DNA from: Elizabethkingia meningoseptica_A
GTDB taxonomy: Bacteria; Bacteroidota; Bacteroidia; Flavobacteriales; Weeksellaceae
NCBI RefSeq assembly: GCF_045762675.1
Contig: NZ_JBJDLK010000001.1
Span: forward strand, 558,001-622,000
Length of the DNA: 64,000 nucleotides
Direction of reading: 5' to 3'
Positions 8,973-16,722 of this stretch are shown piece by piece. Position numbers and translations under genes: made by a program. The notes under the pieces were generated by a model. It did not search any database, had not been told where the DNA came from, and worked only from the letters and a program-made list of their open reading frames with translations. Numbering within the stretch: the first letter of the stretch is position 1; each line of letters begins with the position of its first letter.

Positions 8973-9866
8973 ATGATTACCCGCTCCATCTACATCGGCA
9001 ATCCTGCTTATCTGAAATTAAAAGATGAGCAAATGTATATCCTGGAACCTGCTACAAACGAACTAAAAGCTAAAGTTCCTGTAGAGGATCTGGGGTTGCT
9101 GATGCTGGATCATTTTCAGATCACACTTTCCCATCAGCTCATTCAGAAAATGATGGGCAATAATGTAGTAGTCATTAGCTGCGATGCACAGCACTTACCA
9201 CATGGAATTATGCTACCCTTATACGGGCACACCGAACATTCGGACAGGGTAAAGGATCAATTGAACGCCAGTGAACCTTTGAAAAAGCAATTGTGGAAAC
9301 AAACCGTGGAGTTTAAAATTCAGAATCAGATCCGGATTTTGGAAAAATATAATGCGTATGCAGAACCCATGTATGAATATCTTGGGAATGTAAAATCAGG
9401 GGATATAACCAATATGGAAGGAATCGCAGCACAGCATTACTGGAAATATCTTATCAGCCCCGATTTTCTGAGGGGCCGATTCGGTGATGTACCGAATCCG
9501 TTTTTTAACTTTGGATATACCGTACTTCGGAGTATTGTCGCCAGAGCAATTGTTGAAACAGGTCTACTTCCGGTGTTAGGAATCTTTCATAAAAACAAAT
9601 ACAATCCCTATTGTCTGGCAGATGATCTTATGGAACCTTACCGCCCTTATGTGGATGGACTGGTAATGAGTTATATTAAAAATAATCCCGATGCAGAAGA
9701 ACTGACAAAAGAAGAGAAAGCCCATTTGCTGAAAATTGCTACTCAGGATGTAAAAATAGACAATCTAACCCGCCCCTTATTGGTTGCGGTTAAGATGACC
9801 GTGATTTCTCTGTATAAATGTTATACGGGAGAGAAACGTTTGATTTCTTACCCGGAGCTGGTATGA
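8973..9866 (+). CDS. cas1: CRISPR-associated endonuclease Cas1
   Basis: The 297-aa product matches type II Cas1 (starts MITRSIYIGNPAYLKLK). Predicted metal ligands are Glu149 (MEGIAAQHYWKYL), His206 (LGIFHKNKYNPY) and Glu221 (LADDLMEPYRPYVD), all intact. Cas1 forms the integrase complex with Cas2 that inserts new spacers at the leader-repeat junction. It starts 2 bases after cas9 and its stop overlaps the cas2 start (ATGA), showing tight translational coupling. Confidence 0.97.
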   Translation: MITRSIYIGNPAYLKLKDEQMYILEPATNELKAKVPVEDLGLLMLDHFQITLSHQLIQKMMGNNVVVISCDAQHLPHGIMLPLYGHTEHSDRVKDQLNASEPLKKQLWKQTVEFKIQNQIRILEKYNAYAEPMYEYLGNVKSGDITNMEGIAAQHYWKYLISPDFLRGRFGDVPNPFFNFGYTVLRSIVARAIVETGLLPVLGIFHKNKYNPYCLADDLMEPYRPYVDGLVMSYIKNNPDAEELTKEEKAHLLKIATQDVKIDNLTRPLLVAVKMTVISLYKCYTGEKRLISYPELV

Positions 9867-10201
9867 AAGAGGACCGTTTTAATGCATACCGGATTATGTG
9901 GGTTTTAGTATTATATGATTTACCAACCGAGACCAAAGCCAATATGCGGGATGCCGCACAGTTCAGGAAACGGCTATTGGATGATGGCTTTTCGCTTTTT
10001 CAGTTTTCTATGTATGTCCGCCATTGCCCCAGCAGGGAAAATGCCGAAGTCCATATTAAAAGAACAAAAGCCATGCTGCCTAAGGCCGGGAAAGTAGCTA
10101 TTATGTGTATTACGGACAAGCAGTTTGGGGATATAGAGATCTTTTTTGCCAGAAACAGAGAAGAACCTCCGCCAACTTTCCAACAACTGGAATTATTCTG
10201 A
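9863..10201 (+). CDS. cas2: CRISPR-associated endoribonuclease-fold protein Cas2
   Basis: The 112-aa product starts MKEDRFNAYRIMWVLVLYDL and has the Cas2 ferredoxin-like fold with the conserved Asp19 after the first strand. ATG at 9863 overlaps the cas1 stop and is preferred over an in-frame upstream codon lying inside cas1. It is the structural partner of Cas1 in spacer acquisition. No csn2 or cas4 follows, so the operon is cas9-cas1-cas2, subtype II-C. Confidence 0.97.
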   Translation: MKEDRFNAYRIMWVLVLYDLPTETKANMRDAAQFRKRLLDDGFSLFQFSMYVRHCPSRENAEVHIKRTKAMLPKAGKVAIMCITDKQFGDIEIFFARNREEPPPTFQQLELF

Positions 10202-10226
10202 TTTTTCGAATCCTAAATTAACATAA

Positions 10227-10249
10227 AATCCGCTGAAAATCAGCGGATT
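10227..10249. terminator. Bidirectional terminator between cas2 and the array
   Basis: AATCCGCTGA and TCAGCGGATT form a perfect 10-bp stem with a 3-base loop. Plus-strand readout is followed by GAATTTT and minus-strand readout by TTTTATG. It can end the cas operon and also a minus-strand pre-crRNA. Confidence 0.8.
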
Positions 10250-10259
10250 GAATTTTGAG

Positions 10260-11137
10260 GTTGTGCAGTATCACAAATATACTGTAAAATGAAAGCAGTT
10301 CACAACTAAACTTCCTTTCTACATCGTTGACAATACGTTGTGCAGTATCACAAATATACTGTAAAATGAAAGCAGTTCACAACGAAGTGTCTAATCGTCC
10401 AGTAATAATCTGGGTTGTGCAGTATCACAAATATACTGTAAAATGAAAGCAGTTCACAACGATCTCACCCTTTATGCGTTCCATCTTTAAGTTGTGCAGT
10501 ATCACAAATATACTGTAAAATGAAAGCAGTTCACAACAATATTATATCCAGAGGCGTATTCAAGTATGTTGTGCAGTATCACAAATATACTGTAAAATGA
10601 AAGCAGTTCACAACTATTATAGTTATATACTATATGACCTTTAGGTTGTGCAGTATCACAAATATACTGTAAAATGAAAGCAGTTCACAACGGCTGATCC
10701 GCTAATAGAGCTGCGTCTACAGTTGTGCAGTATCACAAATATACTGTAAAATGAAAGCAGTTCACAACAAATTGGCGAAGATGCTGCAATTATTAGCAGT
10801 TGTGCAGTATCACAAATATACTGTAAAATGAAAGCAGTTCACAACGATTTTAGGAATGACATATACGCAGTATTAGTTGTGCAGTATCACAAATATACTG
10901 TAAAATGAAAGCAGTTCACAACGTAAATGAGGAGTTTCCCGAAGACGATTTAGTTGTGCAGTATCACAAATATACTGTAAAATGAAAGCAGTTCACAACG
11001 TGCTTCGTCTCCGGGCTTCGTGCCAATCGGTTGTGCAGTATCACAAATATACTGTAAAATGAAAGCAGTTCACAACATTCTGAGGGCTACTTTGACGTGA
11101 CCAAAAGTTGTGCAGTATCACAAATATATTGTAAAAT
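10260..11137 (-). CRISPR. Type II-C CRISPR array, 11 repeats plus a decayed one
   Basis: Repeats of 47 bp start at 10260 and then every 77 bp (10337, 10414, 10491, 10568, 10645, 10722, 10799, 10876, 10953, 11030). They appear identical, begin GTTGTGCAGTATCACAAATA, end AATGAAAGCAGTTCACAAC, and have inverted ends GTTGTG/CACAAC. All eleven spacers are exactly 30 nt. A twelfth unit at 11107 matches for about 31 bases with one change, then diverges. The minus strand of each repeat contains TTG, 21 bases, TATATTTG, a promoter match, and tracrRNA pairing also fits a minus-strand crRNA (spacer then GTTGTGAACTGC). Strand is therefore inferred as minus. The decayed repeat marks the leader-distal end, putting the leader next to cas2. 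Confidence 0.96.
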
Positions 11138-11220
11138 TGTGAGGATAGAATACTAAGGAAATTTTACAAATCATGGATTAAATGTTATATTGAGGTCTTC
11201 ATAGATATTTAGAAACCTCC

Positions 11221-11228
11221 TATATTTG
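11221..11228 (+). promoter_or_regulatory. -7 box for the GNAT gene
   Basis: TATATTTG matches TAnnTTTG and lies 14 bases before the ATG at 11243. No convincing -33 element is seen at the usual distance. Confidence 0.45.
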
Positions 11229-11242
11229 CAACAAACCTTTCC

Positions 11243-11704
11243 ATGCCCTTAGAATACCGAAAATTAAAACCTTATGAAAGCAGAATTTACAGAGAGATTC
11301 GCTTGGAGAGTCTGAAGAAATTTCCTGAAGCTTTTGAGGCAGATTATCAGGATGCGTTGAGAACTGAGAAACTTCGCTTCGAGATTGATATTGAAAATCA
11401 GGAAACTGACAGATTTATAATTGGGGCATTTTACGGGAATGAGCTTATCGGTATCTGTGGTTTTGTAAAAGATGAAGGCGGTAGAGGGAATATATTCCAG
11501 ATGTATGTTAAAGAAGAATATCAGGGGAGAAATATTGGTATGGAGCTTCTTCGTGCAGTTATAAATGATGCGGATACTAAAGAGATTATACTGGAAGTAA
11601 AACCAGATAATCTTAGTGCTTTTCATTTGTATCAGAAAGCCGGGTTTAAAGAAACTGAGTGCCATCCCGGAAGTACCGGGATTAGGATGCAGTATACGAA
11701 ATAA
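11243..11704 (+). CDS. GNAT family N-acetyltransferase
   Basis: This 153-aa protein starts MPLEYRKLKPYESRIYREIR and shows the GNAT core: strand GAFYGNELIGICGFV, strand IFQMYVKEEYQGRNIGMELL carrying the acetyl-CoA loop (motif A variant Q-G-R-N-I-G), and LEVKPDNLSAFHLYQKAGFKE, the usual C-terminal N..A..LY...GF block. It transfers an acetyl group from acetyl-CoA to an amine; the substrate cannot be told from sequence. It stands alone after the CRISPR array with its own -7 box and is followed by repeat DNA. Confidence 0.92.
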   Translation: MPLEYRKLKPYESRIYREIRLESLKKFPEAFEADYQDALRTEKLRFEIDIENQETDRFIIGAFYGNELIGICGFVKDEGGRGNIFQMYVKEEYQGRNIGMELLRAVINDADTKEIILEVKPDNLSAFHLYQKAGFKETECHPGSTGIRMQYTK

Positions 11705-11755
11705 GCTAAATAGAGGTTTAGCATGACATGGTTACTTTTGTTTCTTTTGCAGTTT

Positions 11756-11999
11756 AGATTCCTACGGAATGACATAGTGGTTGTTTATAAAACGCATTGG
11801 TACATAGTTTTTCACATGCAAAGTATTACATAGATTACTAAAGCAATTATACATCAGGACAGCATAAAGAAAATCTTGGATTTTCTAGCTCAGGTGTACT
11901 TTAGTGACTATGATCATACAGAATCATGTAAAACTAAAGTTTTTAAAGGCTTTTGTTTCTTTTTTGGTGAATATTAAACTGATTTTATTAACCATTAAG
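11756..11999 (+). repeat. Composite intergenic repeat, left half interrupted by the IS
   Basis: The segment carries the family modules in order: GATTCCTACGGAATGACA, the core ACATAGATTACTAAAGCAAT (11828), AAAGAAAATCTTGGATTTTC, a stretch ACTTTAGTGACTATGATCAT shared with 14235-14260, and TTAACCATTAAG at its end. Its continuation lies beyond the IS at 13204. 11705-11755 shows nothing else. Confidence 0.8.
11993..11999. repeat. Left target-site duplication, CATTAAG
   Basis: CATTAAG directly precedes the IS end and recurs at 13204-13210 directly after it. Removing the IS and one copy restores the dispersed-repeat sequence AACCATTAAGGTATTAAG. Confidence 0.75.
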
Positions 12000-13203
12000 T
12001 GAATTAGTCAACACTTAATCTGACAGTTATAATCAAATTAAATAACTTTAAAACAGATTAAGTATTATGACTACCCAACAAAAAATCATCAAAAACAAGT
12101 TAGGTGTACTTGAATTAGCACAACATTTGGGAAACGTATCCAAAGCATGTAAAGTAATGGGATATTCCCGAGATAGTTTTTATAGATTCAAGGAACTATA
12201 TGAACAAGGCGGAGAACTTGCTTTACAGGAAATTTCCAGAAGAAAACCTGTATTAAAGAATCGTGTAGACGAGTCGATTGAGAAAGCTGTTATTGGTATA
12301 GCGATTGAGAATCCAGCTTTAGGACAACTTAGAGTAAGTAATGAACTCAGAAAGAACGGTTTTATTGTTTCACCAGGTGGAGTTAGAAGTATCTGGCTCA
12401 GACATGATCTCCATACATTTAAGCTTCGTTTAAAAGCTCTGGAAGCCAAGTCCGCACAAGAAGGCATTGTTCTTACAGAAAGTCAACTTAATGCTTTAGA
12501 AAGAGCCAAAGAAGAAAAGAAGGCGCATGGTGAGATAGAAACTTACCATCCAGGGTATTTAGGAGCACAGGACACATATTACGTAGGAAATATTAAAGGA
12601 GTTGGTCATATTTATCAGCAAACCTTTATAGATACCTATTCAAAGGTTGCATTTGCAAAGTTATATGACCGTAAGAATGCACTTATTGCCGCTGATATGC
12701 TTAACGATCAGGTTGTTCCTTTCTTTGAGCAGCAGGAACTTCGCTTACTTAGAGTTTTGACGGACAGAGGAACTGAATATTGCGGTATAAGAGATCAACA
12801 CGAATATCAGTTATATTTGGCTATCGAAGATATTGATCATACCAAAACAAAAGCTAAAAGTCCGCAAACCAACGGTATTTGTGAACGTTTTCACAGAACC
12901 ATACAAGACGAGTTTTACGCAGTTGCCTTCAGAAAGAAAATTTACAGAAGTATCGAAGAACTCCAGTTGGATCTTAGCAGCTGGCTCTTGTATTACAATG
13001 AAGAAAGAACACATACAGGAAAGCATTGTTATGGTAAAACTCCAATGCATACGTTTTTGGATAGTAAGCCTATTGCAAAAGAGAAATTATTGGAAACTCT
13101 TGCAGAGGAACAAAAAATCCTTACTTTTGGAAGTAAGGACAATATTGGATAACTGACAATTATTTTTAACCCCTAACTGTCAGATCAAGTCGTGGCTATT
13201 ACA
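12000..13203 (+). mobile_element. IS481-family-like insertion sequence
   Basis: This 1204-bp element has imperfect terminal inverted repeats of about 30 bp: the left end begins TGAATTAGTCAACACTTAAT and the right end read inward begins TGTAATAGCCACGACTTGAT; both continue into CTGACAGTTA. It is bounded by CATTAAG direct repeats. The single long gene covers most of it. The ends beginning TG and the one-frame transposase fit IS481. Confidence 0.82.
12067..13152 (+). CDS. IS481-family-like DDE transposase
   Basis: The 361-aa protein has an N-terminal helix-turn-helix (residues about 10-60, LAQHLGNVSKACKVMGYSRD, then SFYRFKELYEQGG) and an rve-type catalytic core: first Asp in YVGNIKGVGHIYQQTFIDTY, second Asp in LRVLTDRGTEYCG, and Glu in SPQTNGICERFHRTIQDEFY. 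A C-terminal LLYYNEERTHTGKHCYGKTP is typical of IS481 and related IS3 integrases. All three acidic residues are present and the frame is intact, so the element may be active. The start ATG at 12067 lies about 40 bases inside the left terminal repeat. Confidence 0.93.
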   Translation: MTTQQKIIKNKLGVLELAQHLGNVSKACKVMGYSRDSFYRFKELYEQGGELALQEISRRKPVLKNRVDESIEKAVIGIAIENPALGQLRVSNELRKNGFIVSPGGVRSIWLRHDLHTFKLRLKALEAKSAQEGIVLTESQLNALERAKEEKKAHGEIETYHPGYLGAQDTYYVGNIKGVGHIYQQTFIDTYSKVAFAKLYDRKNALIAADMLNDQVVPFFEQQELRLLRVLTDRGTEYCGIRDQHEYQLYLAIEDIDHTKTKAKSPQTNGICERFHRTIQDEFYAVAFRKKIYRSIEELQLDLSSWLLYYNEERTHTGKHCYGKTPMHTFLDSKPIAKEKLLETLAEEQKILTFGSKDNIG

Positions 13204-13610
13204 CATTAAGGTATTAAGTTGATTAAGCAAATTCTTATAGCCTTAATTTCCTTAAATTCTTAACGGTAAAAGCATTTGTGGTTAAACAACTTCTCGATAC
13301 ACTTCACGCCACTGCATACTTGAAGTGGCAAAATATATTAAACCACATAGACACATAGATTTTTCACTTATAAAGTATTACATAGATTACTAAAGTAATT
13401 GCATATCAGGCTGCCACAAAGAAAATCCGGGATTTTCTAACTTTTATGTACTTCTGCATGCTTCAATATTCAACTATAAACTTCTTTTGTGTCTTTTGTG
13501 GTTTAAATGCCTGCAGCAAGACAAACATACTGGTTATTAATGATGATTGATGATTGATTGCTCATTACTTATCACTCATAACTCATAACTCATAACTTAT
13601 TCTCCTATTG
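13204..13610 (+). repeat. Composite repeat: right half after the IS, plus a second copy
   Basis: 13204-13330 continues the module broken by the IS (GGTATTAAGTTGATTAAGC, CTTAAATTCTTAACGGTAAA, GGTTAAACAACTTCTCGATA). A second copy starts at about 13337 with ACCACATAGACACATAG, has the core at 13380, and ends in GCCTGCAGCAAGACAAACAT followed by tandem ACTCATAACTCATAACTCAT units. The remaining gap to 13748 shows only the promoter listed below. Confidence 0.8.
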
Positions 13611-13715
13611 CTTCATCATCGCTTTTGTGCTTAGTATTCTTTTATATATTACAGTATAATTAGGATAATATGCATGAATAGGAAAAATTTTCCTTTATTT
13701 TAGTATTATTTTTAG

Positions 13716-13723
13716 TATATTTG
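13716..13723 (+). promoter_or_regulatory. -7 box for the 61-aa gene
   Basis: TATATTTG lies 25 bases before the ATG at 13749 and matches TAnnTTTG exactly. Confidence 0.5.
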
Positions 13724-13748
13724 AGGCTAAGCCAGAAAATATTTAAAA

Positions 13749-13934
13749 ATGAAATTTATTGAATTAAAATTTGAAGAACAAAAAAGCCATTATATCAACG
13801 TTAGCAATATTTCATATGTTCATAACAATAATGGGCTTGCAGATATTTATATTTTGTTCTCCGATAAACCTATAAAAACCAGTCTTAAGTATGAGGATGT
13901 AATGAAACTCATCATCAATACACCCAATTTTTAA
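13749..13934 (+). CDS. Small hypothetical protein, 61 aa
   Basis: I do not recognise this protein. It starts MKFIELKFEEQKSHYINVSN, has no signal peptide or membrane segment, and its alternating pattern (ISYVHNNNGLADIYILFSDK) suggests a small beta-rich domain. An ATG start, a TAnnTTTG box 25 bases upstream and non-repeat composition between two repeat blocks support a real gene. It could be a remnant or a small regulator; no homologue can be named. Confidence 0.55.
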   Translation: MKFIELKFEEQKSHYINVSNISYVHNNNGLADIYILFSDKPIKTSLKYEDVMKLIINTPNF

Positions 13935-14129
13935 TACGTGTAAAAGGGTAAATTTCCTGAAAAATATTTCTATGTTGGTGCGGGCGTTATGTTCGTACCA
14001 ATTTATTTTATATCAGATAGGATACGGTGGCTGGCGGATTAGAATACATGATCGTCAGTTCGAGTGGAATTATTCGGAATGTAATGGAGAATAATTGTGT
14101 ATCGAGAACTTAAATACGAAATACTGAAC

Positions 14130-14705
14130 CACATAGTACATAGCTCTTTTACCATTAAAGTATTACATAGATTACTAAAGTAATTATACATCAGGGCAAC
14201 ATAAAGAAAATCTCGGATTTTCTAACTCAGGTATACTTTAGTGACTATGATCATACAGAATCATGTAAAACTAAAGTGTTTAAAGGCTTTTGTATCTTTT
14301 GCGGTTAAATATATTCAACCATTAAGGTATTAAGTTTATTAAGCAAATTCTCTTGGCCTTAATTTTTCTTAAATTCTTAATGGTAAAAGTTTTTGTGGTT
14401 AAATAACTTCTCGATACCCTCCGCGTTGCTGCAAAGTGACGGGATATACTAACTTTTATGTACTTCTGTACGCTTCAATATTCAACTATGAACTTCTTTT
14501 GTGTCTTTTGCGGTTTAGATGCCTGCAGCATGACAAACATAGCGGTTATTACTGATGAATGATGATTGACTTCATTGACTCATTGACCTATTGACTCATT
14601 ATCTAAATGCCTGTAGCAAGACAAACATAGCGGTTATTGCTGATGAATGATAATTGATAATTGATAATTGATTACTCATTACTCATTACTCATTACTTAT
14701 TATAA
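14130..14705 (+). repeat. Composite intergenic repeat, near-complete copy
   Basis: This is the most complete copy: ACCACATAGTACATAG, core at 14165, AAAGAAAATCTCGGATTTTC, ACTTTAGTGACTATGATCAT, AACCATTAAGGTATTAAG, CTTAAATTCTTAATGGTAAA, AACTTCTCGATACCC, then GCCTGCAGCATGACAAACAT twice (about 14520 and 14610), each followed by tandem GATGAATGATGATTG or GATAATTGATAATTG units and ACTCATTACTCATT units. 13935-14129 shows no gene or repeat that I can name. Confidence 0.8.
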
Positions 14706-14765
14706 AAACAGGCTCCTTTCATAATGAAAAGAACCTGCCGTTAAAGTAAATACTATAATATATAT

Positions 14766-15662
14766 TTACAAGTGTGTTATTTCTTCTTCATAGCCTTCAT
14801 CTTCGATCTGGAAGGTCGTATGACTGATTTTGAAATTGCGTGTTGCCTGATCGGTGAGAATCCTGAGCAGCTGATTGTGGGGAATACTCTGATCAGAAAT
14901 AATATGCGCACTCATAGCATTCACTCCGGATGTGAGCGACCATACATGCAGATCGTGCAGATCTTTAACACCCGGAATTTGTGCAAGAGACTGGCGCAAT
15001 TCCTGAATGTCTACATCCTTGGGTGTACCTTCCAGTAATACATGAACAGCTTCCATAAGCAGTCTTAAAGTTCTTGGAATAATCAGCAGTCCTATGCCGG
15101 CAGAGATCAGCGGGTCCGCATAATACCAGCCTGTTGTAAGCATAATAACACCGGCAATCATGACCCCTACAGAAGTCAGCATATCCGATAATACTTCAAA
15201 ATAGGCGCCTTTCATATTCAGACTGGCTCCCGAGTCTTTTCTCAGAATCAGCATCCCGGCAATATTTACCAGCAGACCAATTCCTGCGACAATCAGCATC
15301 GATTTACTCTGTACTTCAGGTGGATTCTGAAAGCGTTGATAGGCTTCATAGAGAACATACGCTGAAATTCCGAGTAATACTACCGCATTGATAACGGCAG
15401 CAAGGATTTCGGTACGGTAATAGCCGAAGGTTTTATCGGCATTGGCTTTTCGTTCGCCTATTTTAATCGCTATGAAAGCCAGTAAAAGTCCTACGACATC
15501 GGTAAGCATATGGGCTGCATCTGCCAGTAGTGCTAGACTGTTGGTAAGAATACCGCCGACAACCTCGGCAATAAGGTAGGTGGCACTGAAAGATAATACA
15601 ATGAGCAGGTTCTTTTTATGCTTGCTGGATGCCGATACGGTTTGTGTGGGTGTTGTACTCAT
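14766..15662 (-). CDS. Cation diffusion facilitator (CzcD-like) transporter
   Basis: The 298-aa protein has six predicted membrane helices. Metal-site residues are visible: LLADAAHMLTDVVGLLLAF (HxxxD in TM2) and WYYADPLISAGIGLLIIP (Asp in TM5). The C-terminal cytosolic domain (after about residue 210) holds DLHDLHVWSLTSGVNAMSAH, typical of Zn/Co/Cd exporters. The family exports divalent metal from cytosol to periplasm in exchange for protons. It is the last gene of a minus-strand metal-efflux cluster, 12 bases after the bestrophin gene, and would feed metal to the periplasm-to-outside pump encoded upstream. Confidence 0.93.
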   Translation of the reverse strand: MSTTPTQTVSASSKHKKNLLIVLSFSATYLIAEVVGGILTNSLALLADAAHMLTDVVGLLLAFIAIKIGERKANADKTFGYYRTEILAAVINAVVLLGISAYVLYEAYQRFQNPPEVQSKSMLIVAGIGLLVNIAGMLILRKDSGASLNMKGAYFEVLSDMLTSVGVMIAGVIMLTTGWYYADPLISAGIGLLIIPRTLRLLMEAVHVLLEGTPKDVDIQELRQSLAQIPGVKDLHDLHVWSLTSGVNAMSAHIISDQSIPHNQLLRILTDQATRNFKISHTTFQIEDEGYEEEITHL

Positions 15663-15674
15663 GATTTCCGGGAA

Positions 15675-16565
15675 TTACATTTCGTAGTATAAAGGATTTC
15701 TTTTTTTCTGAGGTACCTGTTTTGCCCCAATCATTTGCAGAATATTAATTTCTATGGTTTGTGCAAGTGAGGTCACAGGGGTATCTACAGGTCTGTTTTC
15801 AAAAGGGTCCTGCATGATAATTGCGGTTTTTTCTATCGCAATAAACAACGAAGGAACCAGAATGGTAATCAGAATCTCAATGAAGACCTGCGGGAACAGC
15901 GCATCATCCAGTCCGAAAGGCAGGATGATCGCAAACACATAGATAAGAACATGTACGAGAATACTGTATGAACGCGGGAATACGGTATTCTTTATTCTTT
16001 CACACTTACCCATATGGTCGCATAGGCGGGCAATAGTCTCATTGATTTGTATCAGTCTGAATTCTGTAATCAGTCCCTGGTCTGCCAGTTCTTTTGCCTG
16101 TAAAGAATGCGCATCCAGCAAAGCATTAGGGATATTAACCGCATCGATATGGTGCTGATTAAGGTAAGTCTGCACCTTATCGGAAAAGTTTAGTTTTCTC
16201 AGTGACTCACCCAGTGCATAGTTCCAGATAATCTGACGTTGTGCGAATTGCTTTACAGCAGCTTCGTTATGCCGGGGGAGTGCCTGAATGATTTGTCTTA
16301 CAAGTGTGCGGGAATCGTTGACAATAGCGCCCCATATCATACGGGCTTCCCACCATCTTTCATAAGACTGGGAAGTCCGGAAGGCGATAAGGAGCGAAAC
16401 GGCTGTACCCACTAATGCCGGGATGCTTAAAGGCAGTGAGATCTTCTGAAATGCAGGCAGCATATCGAGAATACCGATAAGTACCGCAAACATGGAGATC
16501 AGTAAAAGCTGGGATTTAATCAGGTTGATGAAATACCAGATGGATATTTTTTTGTTAAGTAACAT
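15675..16565 (-). CDS. Bestrophin-like (YneE) membrane channel
   Basis: The 296-aa product starting MLLNKKISIWYFINLIKSQL belongs to the bacterial bestrophin family: early helices, then SLLIAFRTSQSYERWWEARM, the RTxxSYxRWWEAR block, and a C-terminal LPFGLDDALFPQVFIEILIT. Bacterial members form pentameric ion channels. ATG at 16565 is preferred over an in-frame ATG 8 codons earlier since family members begin near MLL. It is 12 bases upstream of the CDF gene and probably co-transcribed with it; a 157-bp gap separates it from the czcB-like gene. Confidence 0.9.
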   Translation of the reverse strand: MLLNKKISIWYFINLIKSQLLLISMFAVLIGILDMLPAFQKISLPLSIPALVGTAVSLLIAFRTSQSYERWWEARMIWGAIVNDSRTLVRQIIQALPRHNEAAVKQFAQRQIIWNYALGESLRKLNFSDKVQTYLNQHHIDAVNIPNALLDAHSLQAKELADQGLITEFRLIQINETIARLCDHMGKCERIKNTVFPRSYSILVHVLIYVFAIILPFGLDDALFPQVFIEILITILVPSLFIAIEKTAIIMQDPFENRPVDTPVTSLAQTIEINILQMIGAKQVPQKKRNPLYYEM

Positions 16566-16722
16566 AATGTTGTTTGTTATGGTGTGCAATAAGTGATGCT
16601 GAGTTTAAGCGATACCCTGCCTGCTGTTGCGCTGATTATTAAATTTTGTGGCGGGCAGGCTGAGTAAAGCTTCAGGTGTTCAGAACCTGTTGCTTTCAAA
16701 TGTGTTGTGGGTCTGTAATATT

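Noticed and set aside
11107..11153. A twelfth full CRISPR repeat
   Set aside because: Only about 31 of 47 bases match; the rest diverges fully, so it is a decayed terminal repeat.
12833..13156. 107-codon frame inside the transposase
   Set aside because: It is a shifted frame of the intact transposase; no second orfB-like gene or frameshift signal is needed since the main frame contains all DDE residues.
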